Positions 1-11,491 of a DNA stretch of 64,000 bases are shown here, piece by piece. The position numbers and the translations under genes are program-made. The stretch is from Lunularia cruciata (Eukaryota; Streptophyta; Marchantiopsida; Lunulariales; Lunulariaceae): the NCBI GenBank assembly GCA_948567375.1, contig OX419758.1, positions 13,087,001-13,151,000 on the forward strand, in the 5' to 3' direction. The notes under the pieces are model-generated. The model did no database searches. It saw only the letters and a list, made by a program, of their open reading frames with translations, and was not told the DNA's origin. Numbering within the stretch: the stretch's first letter is position 1; every line of letters starts with the position of its first letter.

Positions 1-1
1 C

Positions 2-100
2 GTCGAAGCCATTCGCGAGGACTCAAATGAACACGAAATGCCCGTGTCATTGACATCGCTCCTCAACACCCCACCACGGGCGATCACAAATTCCTCATAA
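2..100 (+). CDS. possible C-terminal tail of a gene entering from the left
   Basis: An open frame runs from the window edge to a TAA at 98-100 and encodes 32 residues (VEAIREDSNEH... ending ...AITNSS). Its mixed-charge composition and mostly C/G third positions look more gene-like than the surrounding sequence. It has no recognisable domain and could be a chance frame. If real, the rest of the gene lies outside the window. Confidence 0.2.
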   Translation, partial: VEAIREDSNEHEMPVSLTSLLNTPPRAITNSS

Positions 101-3100
101 CCCACCCATTCAATCCTGGTTATCTTCTTTGGCGGAATCCCCCTGTTCATCTATGTCAATAATATCACCGGTTCTATTTAAAGAGAGGAGCTGCGGTTCA
201 AAAGGGATTTAAGAAAATTATCGCGTACTGCTATCTGCTGCTGCTGCTTTGAATAAGGTCTACCTTCACTGAATGAATTGACTCCTCGAGCATATATATA
301 ATTTTCTTGCAGGCAGCAGGTAGACGATCAAGAGGGGCTCTGCTTGATATTTTCATATTTACAAGCAGCAGCATCATGGTGTCGTTAACTCACAATGCCT
401 GGAGTTAGTAGCTCTGGATGCAACAGCAGCCGCAGCCGCTCCTCGTTTCTCATTGAACCGAACCCGATTACTATAAAATGTTTGACCCTGCGATCAAGCC
501 AAAAGATGGATAGATAGATGATCTACATGTGCATGAGCACACTACTTCTCCTGTTGTCTCCCATCTGTTGCCCTCCGCTCGCACAAAGAAGAGGAGCAGG
601 TGGATGTCGCAGCTGGTACAATACTGATAGATAGTAGTACCTAGGCCTGGATCGTCATAGATTGTGAATCATACGATACGACAGAAAGTCGTAATCCAAC
701 AATTTTATTCCCCAGCGGTAGAACCTTTTGAGGGTCTCGAGACTATAGGCTTGATCACCCACTCCTTCGTAAACACCTAATGGCGAGTTGGAAATGTTTG
801 GTGAGACTGAAACAGCATGAACGTTAAGGAGAGAAGTAGTAGAGCGAGAGGTGGCGGCCCCGGACCGAAAGGAAACCAGACGTGAAGAAGGCAGGGCAGG
901 GAGGGTGAGTGCGCAATCATTATAACCTAGAGGAGGTTCTTGATCAAGTTAAACCCAATGCAGATTTAATTGGTGGAGGTCGTTGTTATGTAGGCTCGTG
1001 CATGCGGTTGGAACTATTTGGATGCAAAGAATGGTATGCCTTCATCTCCTCTTATTTTATGCATTTCACTGAGCTTAATATAGAAGCCCAACCTCAGTAA
1101 AGGAGAGGAGAGCAAACCATTCAACCCCCACCACCGATATAGAAGATGTCATCCAGCACCCGGATCTAAGACGTATTTTCTAAATTTCATAAAGAAAAAG
1201 AAATGGTTCGATCTCACGGAACCATCAATCATCACAGATGGGACAGACAAGCATTCATCTGGTATCCAAGTGTATGTTCCCGTGAACATAACATGACGAG
1301 ATTCCACGACACTGTGTGAGCTTTGCCTTTTACGACTTTCCATCTAGATCAGAATTGCGACCGTGGTGTCTGCCTAATTTGCCAACTGCTGAGCTTTGTA
1401 TCCCTATACTGTATGTCGTGACCCCCCAGATTAGAGACTTTTCGTCACATAAATCAACCCAATTTATCGTACTCAGTGACCTACCTACGCAATATGCCTC
1501 ACCGACATAAGAATGTTTCTTTCTAGTCGGGTCTGTCCAAATCTATCAAGCTGATATATTTGCGTGTATTAAGCTGAGGATATACACGAGTTCTGCCCGT
1601 CCATCCAGCACCTTCCAGACGTACGCTGGAAGCACCGTCGGTATCAACTGGAGGTCGATAGGTGCTTCATTTTCAGCGGTCACTTTGCTCCGACAATGCC
1701 CGTCCGACAAACCAACAGTAGTGTGGAATTCGGACTTGCGGTTTTTTGCGCTGTTTTCTAGATCTGCTGCTGTGCTGCTTATTCCCGCTGTCTTTCTCTC
1801 TGTCTCAATCATGAAGATTCTTTGTATTTGGCCTTTACGCTTTCCTCTTCGTTCCTTTCTCTTGTTGCTATTAGTTTGTGCGTTTCATTTCCCTTGTATG
1901 TGTCCATCTTCCCACCGAGCAAGCCTTCCTCAAAAGGTTTTGTTACCCTCACGGCAACAGTACCTATATGTGCGGTAGTATATCATATAGCAGTTCCATT
2001 AGGCTGTACTTACTATCCATCCCATCTATCCATGAACCGGACCGAAAATGGTTCGGTGTTTCCGTCATTCGACGAGGGAGTTGGAAATTAAAAGCAGATT
2101 CTGTGTTTGACTATCGTACGTATTCACATGTTGTACTGCTGTACTACAGTCTAACGGGAGGGAGTGGGCCGTCCCAAGAGTTTGATGACTTAGGGGGTGT
2201 ATTGATGATGGCAACGGAGGTGATGACGAACTCGGACTTGAAGTCAAGCGAAATTGGACGCATGACTGACAGAAGTTGGTGAGGTCCTTCCATGCTCGTT
2301 ATCCCTGGGAATAAAACATAATGGCTCGACTAGACTGAATGAGCAAAGCCTGAATGACCGGTACTGCTTCTGTTTGTGTAGTCACCTTCGGATGTATCTC
2401 CTCCCGCTAGTATTCGTCTGACTACGACGCCGAACTTTTTCTTTCCGCTGCCGAAGATTAGCACCGACCACCGAAATCCGCAACTCCTCCTCTCGTCACT
2501 TCGCCTCTCCCCGTCCCATCGAGTGTCCCTAGCTATGCTGCGCGCCGCTATGCACACAACGTCCTCCGAGTCATCAAGCTGTTGCGTGGGATTCCGAGCC
2601 GGACCTGATGCATTATCTACTGTAAGTGATTCCTACCTACGGTAATACATACATCTTACTCTGATTCCTACTTACGGTACATACATCTTCTCTTACTCCC
2701 TTGAGTTCTCTGTTTCGATTCTTCCTTTTCGTAGGTAATTGCGAAGAGGAACTACGGACGGTTACGCAAATTTCCGAAGTGAGAAGAGGAGGACACATAT
2801 GACTACATGCCGAGTTGTTCGTGTTACAAAAGGAATTTAGTCCGAAACAAATCACAGGTTCTGAATGAATGCCGTAAAGTTCGAAAAGGTTACTTGGACT
2901 TTTAATCACTCCAGTCTCTCTCGCCCACCAGGCCTCCAATCGAGTACTAGTGCTCCAGCCCTCTCCGGACTCTTCTCCTTCTCGTCTGTCGCCAACCTGC
3001 TCATCAACTAACAACCGCAAAAAGAAGTAGCGAATCAAGAAATACCCCAAAATCCTCCTCCCGCACGACACTTGGTCGTGCATCAGCTCTCTTGTCATTA

Positions 3101-6100
3101 TTCGTTCCAACTCCGAAATTCTTTCCTCTTTCCAAATCCCGTCGTCTCTTGCCTCGGGATAAGAGCTTCTCAGCTCTTCAACCTTTTCCTCCGTAGGATC
3201 TCAGTAGTAAGATTTACACCTCTTCTTTGGCATCGCCCTCCACATGCACCCCATCGGGCCCCATGACTCGTTTCATGGCCTTCCTTTGCGTGTTCTCATC
3301 CCTGTCAGCCCAGATTTATTTTCTCCGTCATCCTCTCTCATGTCCGGGTCAGATTAAGCACCGGCGGACTAGACATCAGTACACTTTCTATCCTCTTCGC
3401 TCCTCCACCAGGTGGCCCCGTCTTCTCCACGGTCAGCTCTTTGACTCTCCGTCGAGGTTACCCCGCCTCCTCTGACGGCTCCATGACGGCAGTCCCGAAC
3501 ACTTTATCGTAACGTTTAGTGTTCTTCACACCTCTCTACCATTTCAGCATCCTCACCACGGCGAGAGTTTCCTTAAAAGAATATTCTTGTTTTCAAACCA
3601 AATGAATATCGAAAAATTATAATCCTAATGTTAATTGAAAAATCTGGAGAAATTCCATATTTCTATTTGTTGTACTCTTATAAGAAAATATTTTGGTAAT
3701 TTCTTATGAATCTTTCAAATATATGGACAAAATGTCTACGCCTCTTATCAAATCATTGACTTACCTACATTGTTTCGGATAAAGTTTCAAATGTGTCAAT
3801 CTGATACCAACTGCATTTTGTTGTATCTCCACTTTTCTCTTTGCTCCTTTCTCTATTATATTGTTTGACGAACGTTACATCGTGAGAAAAGAAATGTGAT
3901 ATAGTGACGTTCAGACACCATTAAAGAGTATTACCTATACACACACACAATAAATCAAAAAATATAATCACTTGTCAATCATCATAAGTGATATTTTAAC
4001 GTCTGATTCAACTATGAAAATATACTTCTATATCTTGCATTTCATTCCTCATTTCACTTTCTATCATCTTACAAAACCTACATCCATAATCCTCAGTGAA
4101 GTAAAGAAACTTCAGAGTAAACTCTACAAGGCATCATACTACTCATTAGATTGATTTACTGATTTATTTATCTGAGATACTAACTAAACCGCCTCTCAAT
4201 GTATGAAATACGAGATAATCAACAGAGACCTGGTTTGTAAACCTTGTCATTTAAACCAAGTTCATTTTGTAAAATGACTGTAACAGCTCCCTGACGCGAG
4301 AGCAGCTGGGCATGTCATGTCTATCTTGAGAAGGCGTTCCCATATCAACGACATGGGTCTCAAAATTGTGATCTCCATGTTTAGTGGAAACCTCCATACG
4401 GTTCCCGAGTATCATACCGTATATTGAAGTCCCCTCCACAAGTTACTTTGGTTCATAAGTCGATATTCACTTCTGGTGATTAGAACACATTGAAGAATCG
4501 GCAGCAGTCGACTGAAGAATCCCGTCAACTCAGGTTGACAAAACCTTGATTCATATCTTGTCGGTAGAAATCCTGTTCGGTCAATATCTTCAGTAATGCA
4601 AGCATTGAGAACTGAGATTGCGAATTTGATTTGATCTGATTTTAGATTGCACGTATTCGACAATCCGCAGAATGATTGTATACTGTACGTATAGGAGGTG
4701 CGAAAGATGCATAATTTACGTCCATTGACTAGATAGAATACACTTATGTGTGATGTCTAGTAGCGGGCTTCAATTCTGCATTTGCAGGTTTCGCAGTCGT
4801 TCTAAAACAAATCAAATCATTTCTCTCATGGGTGGATGGTTCAAGTTTTGGAGATGTGCCAAGATGAATTTATAACTTGTCATGGTTCATGCGTTTCTAA
4901 AAGAATTCAGTCAGTTTCTTGCAACTTAATCCGGTATATTATTTTTAGAATTGCCAATAAAATGATGTTTCATTCAGTTCTCTTATAATTATTCGGTTCA
5001 TTGATTTTGGAATTCGCTCACCCTTTTTTTAGTGGACGTTCATGTTTATACTGCAAATTACTCTTATTGGATGTGAAAAATTATTGAGGTGTTGACGTCA
5101 TTCCTGCACTGATGCTCTTAAATATGAAATGAGACCCTTTCATACTGCACCAAACCATGGTGACGGTCCCCAAGAAGAGAAGTCGAAGCGAGAAGGGAGC
5201 GAAATATAGAGGAAAGAAGAGTGAGGTAAAGCAGATTCACTGTAGATAGGTCAAGAGAAGTGTCATAAGGGATATTCTTATCTTCGTACCACGGGAACCA
5301 AGTACAGTTGAACGATTCTCGAGCCAAGGAAAAGAATAGAGGTCGTAGTAGATTCAAGAAAGATGCGCAAAATATTGTGTGCAGAATATATTGCGGATAT
5401 GCCAATAAGCACATCAAGGCGGACTGGATGTTATATAGCGATTTGATAGTTCAGGGATGGTAACTACAAAGAATATTTGATCATTTAATTTGACACCAGA
5501 GATATGCTCTAGCTAAGGTGCACCTTGTTTATGGAATCTGAGCTGCTTGTATGCACAATACAGAGTGGAGTATCTGGTGACAAAAGTTGAGGCTGCTGGG
5601 TTTTGCATGAGGGAAGGAGGGAAAGACACCTATGGATATCCTGCACGAGAGGTAGACTACAGCACGAGGAAATCTACTGATGACAGAGGGCCTTGCAGTG
5701 TGATGGAAGATGATCGTCATGCTGGGCACACACCATGTACCTTGACCTTCGTATTGCGGATGGCAAGTTGAAGCAGCAGGATTTGTTGGGAAGGGAGCCG
5801 GGGTGGGGCGGAGGAGATAAGTGTTTCTGCGAAAAGGTGCAAGCTACGCGCCGGTACCTTCTCATTGGGCGCCCATGAAGGCTCGTGGCTACCACGTGAT
5901 AACCGGAACTGGCTACTAATTTCTTAAGTACTTCACAACCACCAGGTTCAATTCAGAGGAGTCCTCCATAGCGTCCGCGTCCCATTGGTTTCGCAAGCTT
6001 TGGACCTTCCTGTCCGAAACCAAGCTGCAATTCTCATTTTTAAACTTATCGCAAGATATATGGATGGATGCAGGGATGCCTTTAATAAAAACTTTCTTCT

Positions 6101-8280
6101 TGCCTCTCATTTTGACATACCTCATAAGATCCTTCCATATATAAAAGATTAAATATGAGGAGTTCGGCTATATCGTCCAACCATTGATGTCTTTCAGTTA
6201 AAATTTCATTTATATTTGGAATTTAACCTGTATTGTGTCAATGAGAATCACATGTGCGTCCTCCTCCTGTAGTATAAAACTCGAATATCGCTGTAGGTTC
6301 TTTCACCTCGCACTGTTGTCCTCTGCAAAGTACCAGCAGATACAAGCTGCATGCGTTCTCATGCGAACCCAGACCCAAATAGGCCCCGTTCCCTTTCGCG
6401 CCCTAATAATCCCTTTACTTCTAAGCGATTCTACAGCCCTAGATACCCACAGGTTTGGCGATGCGTAATGCGATGACTAAGAGTCGGATTATTTTGACAA
6501 CAGCTTGGAAAGCTTCTCCGAGAGGTATTCTGTGCGTTGACTAATATTCTCCAGTCTTCAAACCAATACCAAAAATTCAAGTTCAAGTTAACCACCCAAC
6601 GGAATTTCTCAGGAATCCCGAAACCAATGATCGAATTCTCAAGAAGACGAAGCTTTCAACTGATATGAAATTGTTGCCTCAGATGAGGCTAACAACCCAC
6701 TATGCTTGATTGAGATGTCTCTACTGACTTTCTCAAGAAGATTCAATAAGCTTAAGAAGGACTTGACACAAGTTATGCAAGTGCTATTAGCATTTTTAAG
6801 TCGTTGGTAGAAGCTCATTCATGCATATGCAAGTACTAAGGACTTAATGTGCATGTAATAATCGCCCTAGGATGAAGCACACTTCTGCGCCAGATCTATT
6901 GAGACTTGGTAAAGGGTAGTCGTGAATCTTTTCTATTGTCGTGAGATTCGGTGACTGGAATAAAATTAATATCACGATGTTCTGAGCTCCAGCTAATGTT
7001 GTTGTGAAGAAGAGGAACACCAGTGCATGAGTTATTCACTTCTTACTCTATGTCTCTGAACTGGGGGGGCAGAGCCACATGGATCTGGAGACGAAGAAGA
7101 ATATTTGAGTGCACGACATGCCTTTACAGATTTGGTCTATCAGAGCAGAGCTGCTCGTAGATTGCATGGTCTCCCTGACCATGTGAATAACAAGAGTAGT
7201 AGTCATACACTTCTACACAGGATCAGGTCAGACGACCTGTATTCTGTATTACCAGTGTTGCCAACTGTTGAACTGTTTTCATGCATGTATGACACCGCCA
7301 CTCCTCTCCACCTCACCGCAGCTTCCTTCCGCTGCTACTAGGTAAGGATGCCGGTGATCGTCAAGTTCACTTTTTTCTCGATGCCTTCTTTACTCTTTCA
7401 GGAACCAGCTGTGTGCTGGACAACCTCAGTTTCTCCGCCAAATCTTTTCTTCAGTGACTGTGCAAAATATTGCTCATACACTGCAACATAACTACCTTCA
7501 ATAAACTAGATATTTGGCTCATGAGGGCATGAAATATGGACTTTCTGAATTTTGTCCCCCTAAAACAGGATAGGATCTCAGTTGAAATTTAAAATATATG
7601 AGCAGGAAATCTTCTCGTCACTTATGGTGCTTAGAAGAATGCTTTCCAGTTAATTTGAGCTTGACAGTGTAGGAGGAGAAGGAACTACACATCCTTATCA
7701 GGGTATAAAATATGATGTCTAGGTCAGTAAGTTCGGTGTATAATTTATGCATGACTAGGTGGGGCATGAAGAGGGAGAATTTGTAGATTGTCAAGCCTTT
7801 CATGGACATGCACCCAGATTCATGTCAAGGTCTTACGCTTCGTCAAACGCATAATGAGTACCAAAAACACCTTTGCAATATTTCAAACGGACTTCCAGGT
7901 TTTGAACCTGGTCCAAGGACATGTGTATCAAAAACCTTTTTTCCCACTTCAAACTCACTAACTTTTTAGCCGATTAACGTTTTGGTGGGATCGGCCGGAT
8001 CATACATACTTTGCACGGAATGTTTCAGGAATATGTTTTGGTATCCACATCCTCTACGTGGCGTTTGAGTCTTTCGAGTTCAGAACTGGATATGTGTAAA
8101 GAGTTCTGCCTGGATTTTGTAGGTAGGTCATATCGGGAGTCCTACTACTGTTTGCTATATCACGACCCTCCTATCTTATCCAGAAGGTACTTCATTGCCT
8201 ATGAATACCAAGTATAGTACTCTTTTTATAGCTCATAGGAGAGGGCCCAAAGGGAGAGGAGAGAGAACACCGACGTGAGA
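101..8280. other. gene-poor intergenic DNA, no supportable gene
   Basis: All open frames here are short (157 codons at most), lack recognisable domains and overlap each other on both strands. The base composition is mixed, with AT-rich patches near 3,580-4,200 and 4,900-5,100. A palindromic CCAGGTTTTGAACCTGG lies near 7,896 and resembles the B-box half of a Pol III promoter, but no convincing A box accompanies it. Spliced genes with short exons cannot be excluded by eye. Confidence 0.5.
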
Positions 8281-9740
8281 AATTCCTCACTAATTGTATA
8301 TTTTATTAGGTTATAGAAGTTCCTTCATATGTGTACATTAGGTTATAGGGTAGAAGCAAATAGTTGGGTTCTTATTGGTTGTTTATTTTAGTTTAATTAG
8401 TCTACAAATTAAAAGCTTTCGATAATATTATATAAAGATATATAGGTTTTGCATAATTATTATAGTAAGAGAGTGATGGGTTAAGAATTTTTATTTCTAA
8501 TCTTCTGGTTTCATTTATTGGTTTTTATTGGAACCCAGTTTGAAAACTATGAGGGGAAATAGAAGGTATATGGTTTTATAGTATTAGGAATTGCAGAGTT
8601 CACGTTTACTCATGTAAAGCGGGATGGTCATGTGAGATGTGATATGAGTGGGTTTTGGTTTTGTAGGTATAGGAGAGATACAAGATAGAGCGGTATGAGA
8701 TGCACTATGTCAAACTCTTGACCGCACAAGACCCATGTCATAAGAATACACATTGACTATAACTAGACCACATGGGATACTATGTGAGATGGACTATCAT
8801 ATTGATAATTGAAATTACATCCTTATATTATACATCTGTTATATATCTTTGTTGACTATTTTGGGTATAGTGATGGAGTCATGCAAGTGGTTAACATCCC
8901 AATCAGGCTATATTTTAGTGTTAATTTCATATTTCATATCTCATTCTTATACCATAGGCTTCTTCATGTGTTCAATAATGAGGCTAGATAAGCTTTTCTC
9001 TTATAAATTGATTGATCTGCATGTGATCCTTTAAATGAGTTATTATTAGATGGTTTCTATTTTCATAATCTCATAATAGTATCTTTATTATACTAGAGAA
9101 AGGTGTACAAGTAAAAGAGGAATGATTGCTAGATTTTATAGGTTTTGAAGCTCAAGATTGTGCTACCTTACAAGAGGAGTTTGTTTGGGCTACATGTTTT
9201 TGTAGATAGTTTTAGTTACAATATACTACAATTTCACTTGTTTATGATGGTAGGATCTTGGATCAAGATGGAGCTTATAGTAGAGCAATACGAGCCAAGA
9301 GAGTCTTTCCTATGACTAATGCTAGTAATTTGACTATTTCCTCATTCTTACTCAGTCCTCTACTAAAAAAACATCATCAAAGGTGTTGAAGTATTAACCT
9401 TAATATCTATCATACCTTGATAAATGTGTTTTTTGCCTATCGTGCATAGCTCCACAAATCTCCATAGTGTACTTATCATGGAAAGTTTATGAGTATTTTA
9501 AATATTGCTTCTAGTGGTTTTATGAAATTGGTCTAGATGGCTGTAGCAAAGGAGAAATTCCTTCTTTAGTCATGTATAAGATGTTAATTTTCTTCTCACT
9601 ATAGAGAAGGACATAGGGAGCACTAGATCAATTGTTATTGGAGAGGTCATATTATGCCTTGTTAGCCATAGCATTGTCTTTAAGCATTTTTCTCATGTTT
9701 AGCAACACCTTAATTCATATTGGTTTGGATCACTACACCA
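8281..9740. other. AT-rich decayed repeat sequence
   Basis: This stretch is rich in A and T, has stops in every frame and no recognisable gene. It leads directly into the reverse-transcriptase remnant at 9,741, so it is probably the upstream part of the same dead element. That link is inferred from adjacency only. Confidence 0.4.
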
Positions 9741-9853
9741 AGAGGTTGTGAAGCTATATCTCTTTGCATTAAAGCACTTTCAGATACCTATCCAAATGGG
9801 ATTGTCCTACAACTAGATGTTGAAAATGCTTTTTTTAACATTTCATGTACATC

Positions 9854-10276
9854 TGTAAAAGACCAAAACTGAGGAGAGAAATAGGAGAATGGAAGCTCAC
9901 ATTGGGACACTTGAATGAGGGAAAACTCCGAATGCCTAGCATGAGCTTCGGCCTTGGTATTTATAGGTAGCATACAAGACCCTTGAAGCTTCTCAAGAAG
10001 TTTCCTTGAGCCGCTTTCTTGGAGTGCAAGCCAAGTTAACTAGGAAGCTTCTCAAGAAGCTTCCTTCTAGAAGCCGCCTACTTGGCGTGCAAGCTAAGCT
10101 AGTTAGAAGCTTCTAGAAGCTTCCTTCTAGAAGCTACCTGCTTAGAGCGCAAGTTAACTAGTTGGGAAGCTTCCTAAGAAGCTTCTTAGATGCTTCTAGA
10201 ATATTCTAGGCTATTTTGTCTTATTCTCTACTTTGTAAGTCCGACTAACTTTGTCACTAAATTCCATATTGTTACA
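9854..10276 (-). repeat. 3' LTR of the chromovirus (left in the window)
   Basis: This 423-bp LTR is about 99.3% identical to 15,074-15,496 at a constant offset of 5,220. Read on the minus strand it starts TGTAACAA and ends TTTTACA. It carries the same heat-shock-element cluster (9,985-10,206) and TATA box (9,958-9,966) as the other LTR. Confidence 0.95.
9985..10206 (-). promoter_or_regulatory. heat-shock-element cluster in the 3' LTR
   Basis: Alternating GAA and TTC blocks are densely packed. 10,106-10,123 has four perfectly phased units (GAAnnTTCnnGAAnnTTC), followed by TTC and GAA at 10,125-10,132. 10,194-10,206 has three (TTCnnGAAnnTTC). Gapped clusters begin at 9,985, 10,044 and 10,166. 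Heat shock factors are known to bind such arrays. The TATA-like CTATAAATA on the minus strand at 9,958-9,966 lies just downstream in the transcribed direction. Confidence 0.75.
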
Positions 10277-10876
10277 TATTCCCCCGCCGCTAGTTGGTGA
10301 CGTCCTCGTCGCCAGTGAAGCTTCGAATTCCTTGATGGCCATCTGTGCATTCTGGAGGTGAGAAAGAGGTTCCCATGTAGCATCATGAAGGGGATACCCT
10401 TTCCAAAGGACCTTGTACTCCGTATGTTGGTGATGGCCTCGTTGAATATGGCGACGCGCAAGGATACGATCAACTTCATACTCCTCATGATCATTGATAG
10501 GGACAGGAAGAGGGGGAGGTTGGACTCGAGAGGAAAAGGAAGAAGGGTTAGGAATAAAGGGTTTCAACTTGGAAATATGAAAGACAGGATGGATACGCAT
10601 GTGACAAGGTAAGGCAAGACGATAAGCAACAGGAGAGATAATGTGGGTGATATCAAAGGGTCCTATCCAATTAGGAGCAAGTTTACAAACTTGGGTATCA
10701 AGTGGGAGAGGGAGGTTACTAGAGGATAGCATGACTTTATCACCAACTTCAAAGGTGAGATCACGACGATGATGGTCTGCATATTGTTTTTGGCGATTCT
10801 GAGCAACAAGGAGGTGAGATTTGGCTTGTTGGAGAGATTGGGATATAGTGGTCAAGAATGTAGAAGTATGAGGAAC
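10211..10876 (-). pseudogene. chromovirus integrase C-terminus and chromodomain (3' end of pol)
   Basis: This 3' part of pol follows a TAG codon at 10,877-10,879 in the same frame. Its first ~100 residues match the integrase C-terminal region, with a GPF/Y-like segment (WIGPFDI) and HPVFHISKLKPF. A chromodomain follows at about residues 124-181, from EEYEVDRIL through YKVLWKGYP to ATWEPLSHL, retaining aromatic residues of the type that form the methyl-lysine cage. In chromoviruses this module tethers integrase to marked chromatin. The frame continues past the chromodomain into the LTR (stop at 10,211). Without readthrough of the upstream stops this segment would not be made. Confidence 0.9.
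10277..10288 (-). other. polypurine tract
   Basis: On the minus strand the bases directly before the 3' LTR are purine-rich (GGCGGGGGAATA). This is the expected position for the plus-strand primer of reverse transcription. It is short and contains one C. Confidence 0.6.
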
Positions 10877-11491
10877 CTAAGAGGGAGGGGGAGCAAGAAG
10901 AGAATCTGGAACAAGCGGATCTTGGCCAAAATTGAGAAAGAAGGGAGAAAATCCAGTGCTTGCCTGTTTGGAATTGTTGTAGGCAAATTCTGCAGCTGCA
11001 AGACATTCATCCCAGTTGGTATGGTGGACATTGATAAAGGCCCGCAACATATCCTCCAATGTACGATTGGCGCGTTTGGTTTGTCCATCAGTTTGAGGAT
11101 GATAGGCCGTGGACAAAGCAAGCTTGGTGTCGAGTATCTGGAAGAGTGCTTGCCAAAACTTCCCAGTAAATCGAGGATCACAGTCGGAGATGAGTACACG
11201 TGGCATCCCATGATGCTTGAAGACATTGTCGAAGTAGATTTGTGCTAAGGTTGGAGCATCCACGGTATCACAGGTTGGTGCCAAGTGGATTTGCTTACTA
11301 AGCTTATCCACAAACACCACAATTGCGGTGTGTCCTTGTTTTGTCTTTGGCAAGGATGTGATGAGATCCAAGCTCACATGCTCCCAACAAGCGGATGGAA
11401 TGGCGAGTGGTTGAAGGAGTCCACTCGGCTTCTGGTTGCTGGCCTTGTTCCGTTGGCAACTCTCACATGATCGGACAAAGTCTCGAACATC
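10877..11491 (-). pseudogene. chromovirus integrase catalytic core, inactivated
   Basis: This part of pol lies between two in-frame stops, TGA at 11,492-11,494 and TAG at 10,877-10,879. The same frame runs on either side of both. It holds the end of the zinc-binding region (CESCQRN) and the integrase core, with HVSLDLIT and VLISDCDPRF carrying the first two acidic residues. The third acidic residue of the DDE triad, normally Glu 35 residues after the second Asp, is Lys here (TDGQTKRANRTLE). The core is therefore expected to be catalytically dead. The Glu-to-Lys change and both stops are compatible with C-to-T or G-to-A transitions. Confidence 0.9.

Noticed and set aside
2637-3110. 157-codon minus-strand frame
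   Set aside because: No motif, overlapped by other frames, and no splice partners found.
7880-7915. possible tRNA or SINE B box (palindromic CCAGGTTTTGAACCTGG)
   Set aside because: No A box or tRNA fold was found nearby.
10769-11248. 159-codon plus-strand frame
   Set aside because: Antisense to the integrase region of the chromovirus, which has unmistakable domains on the minus strand.
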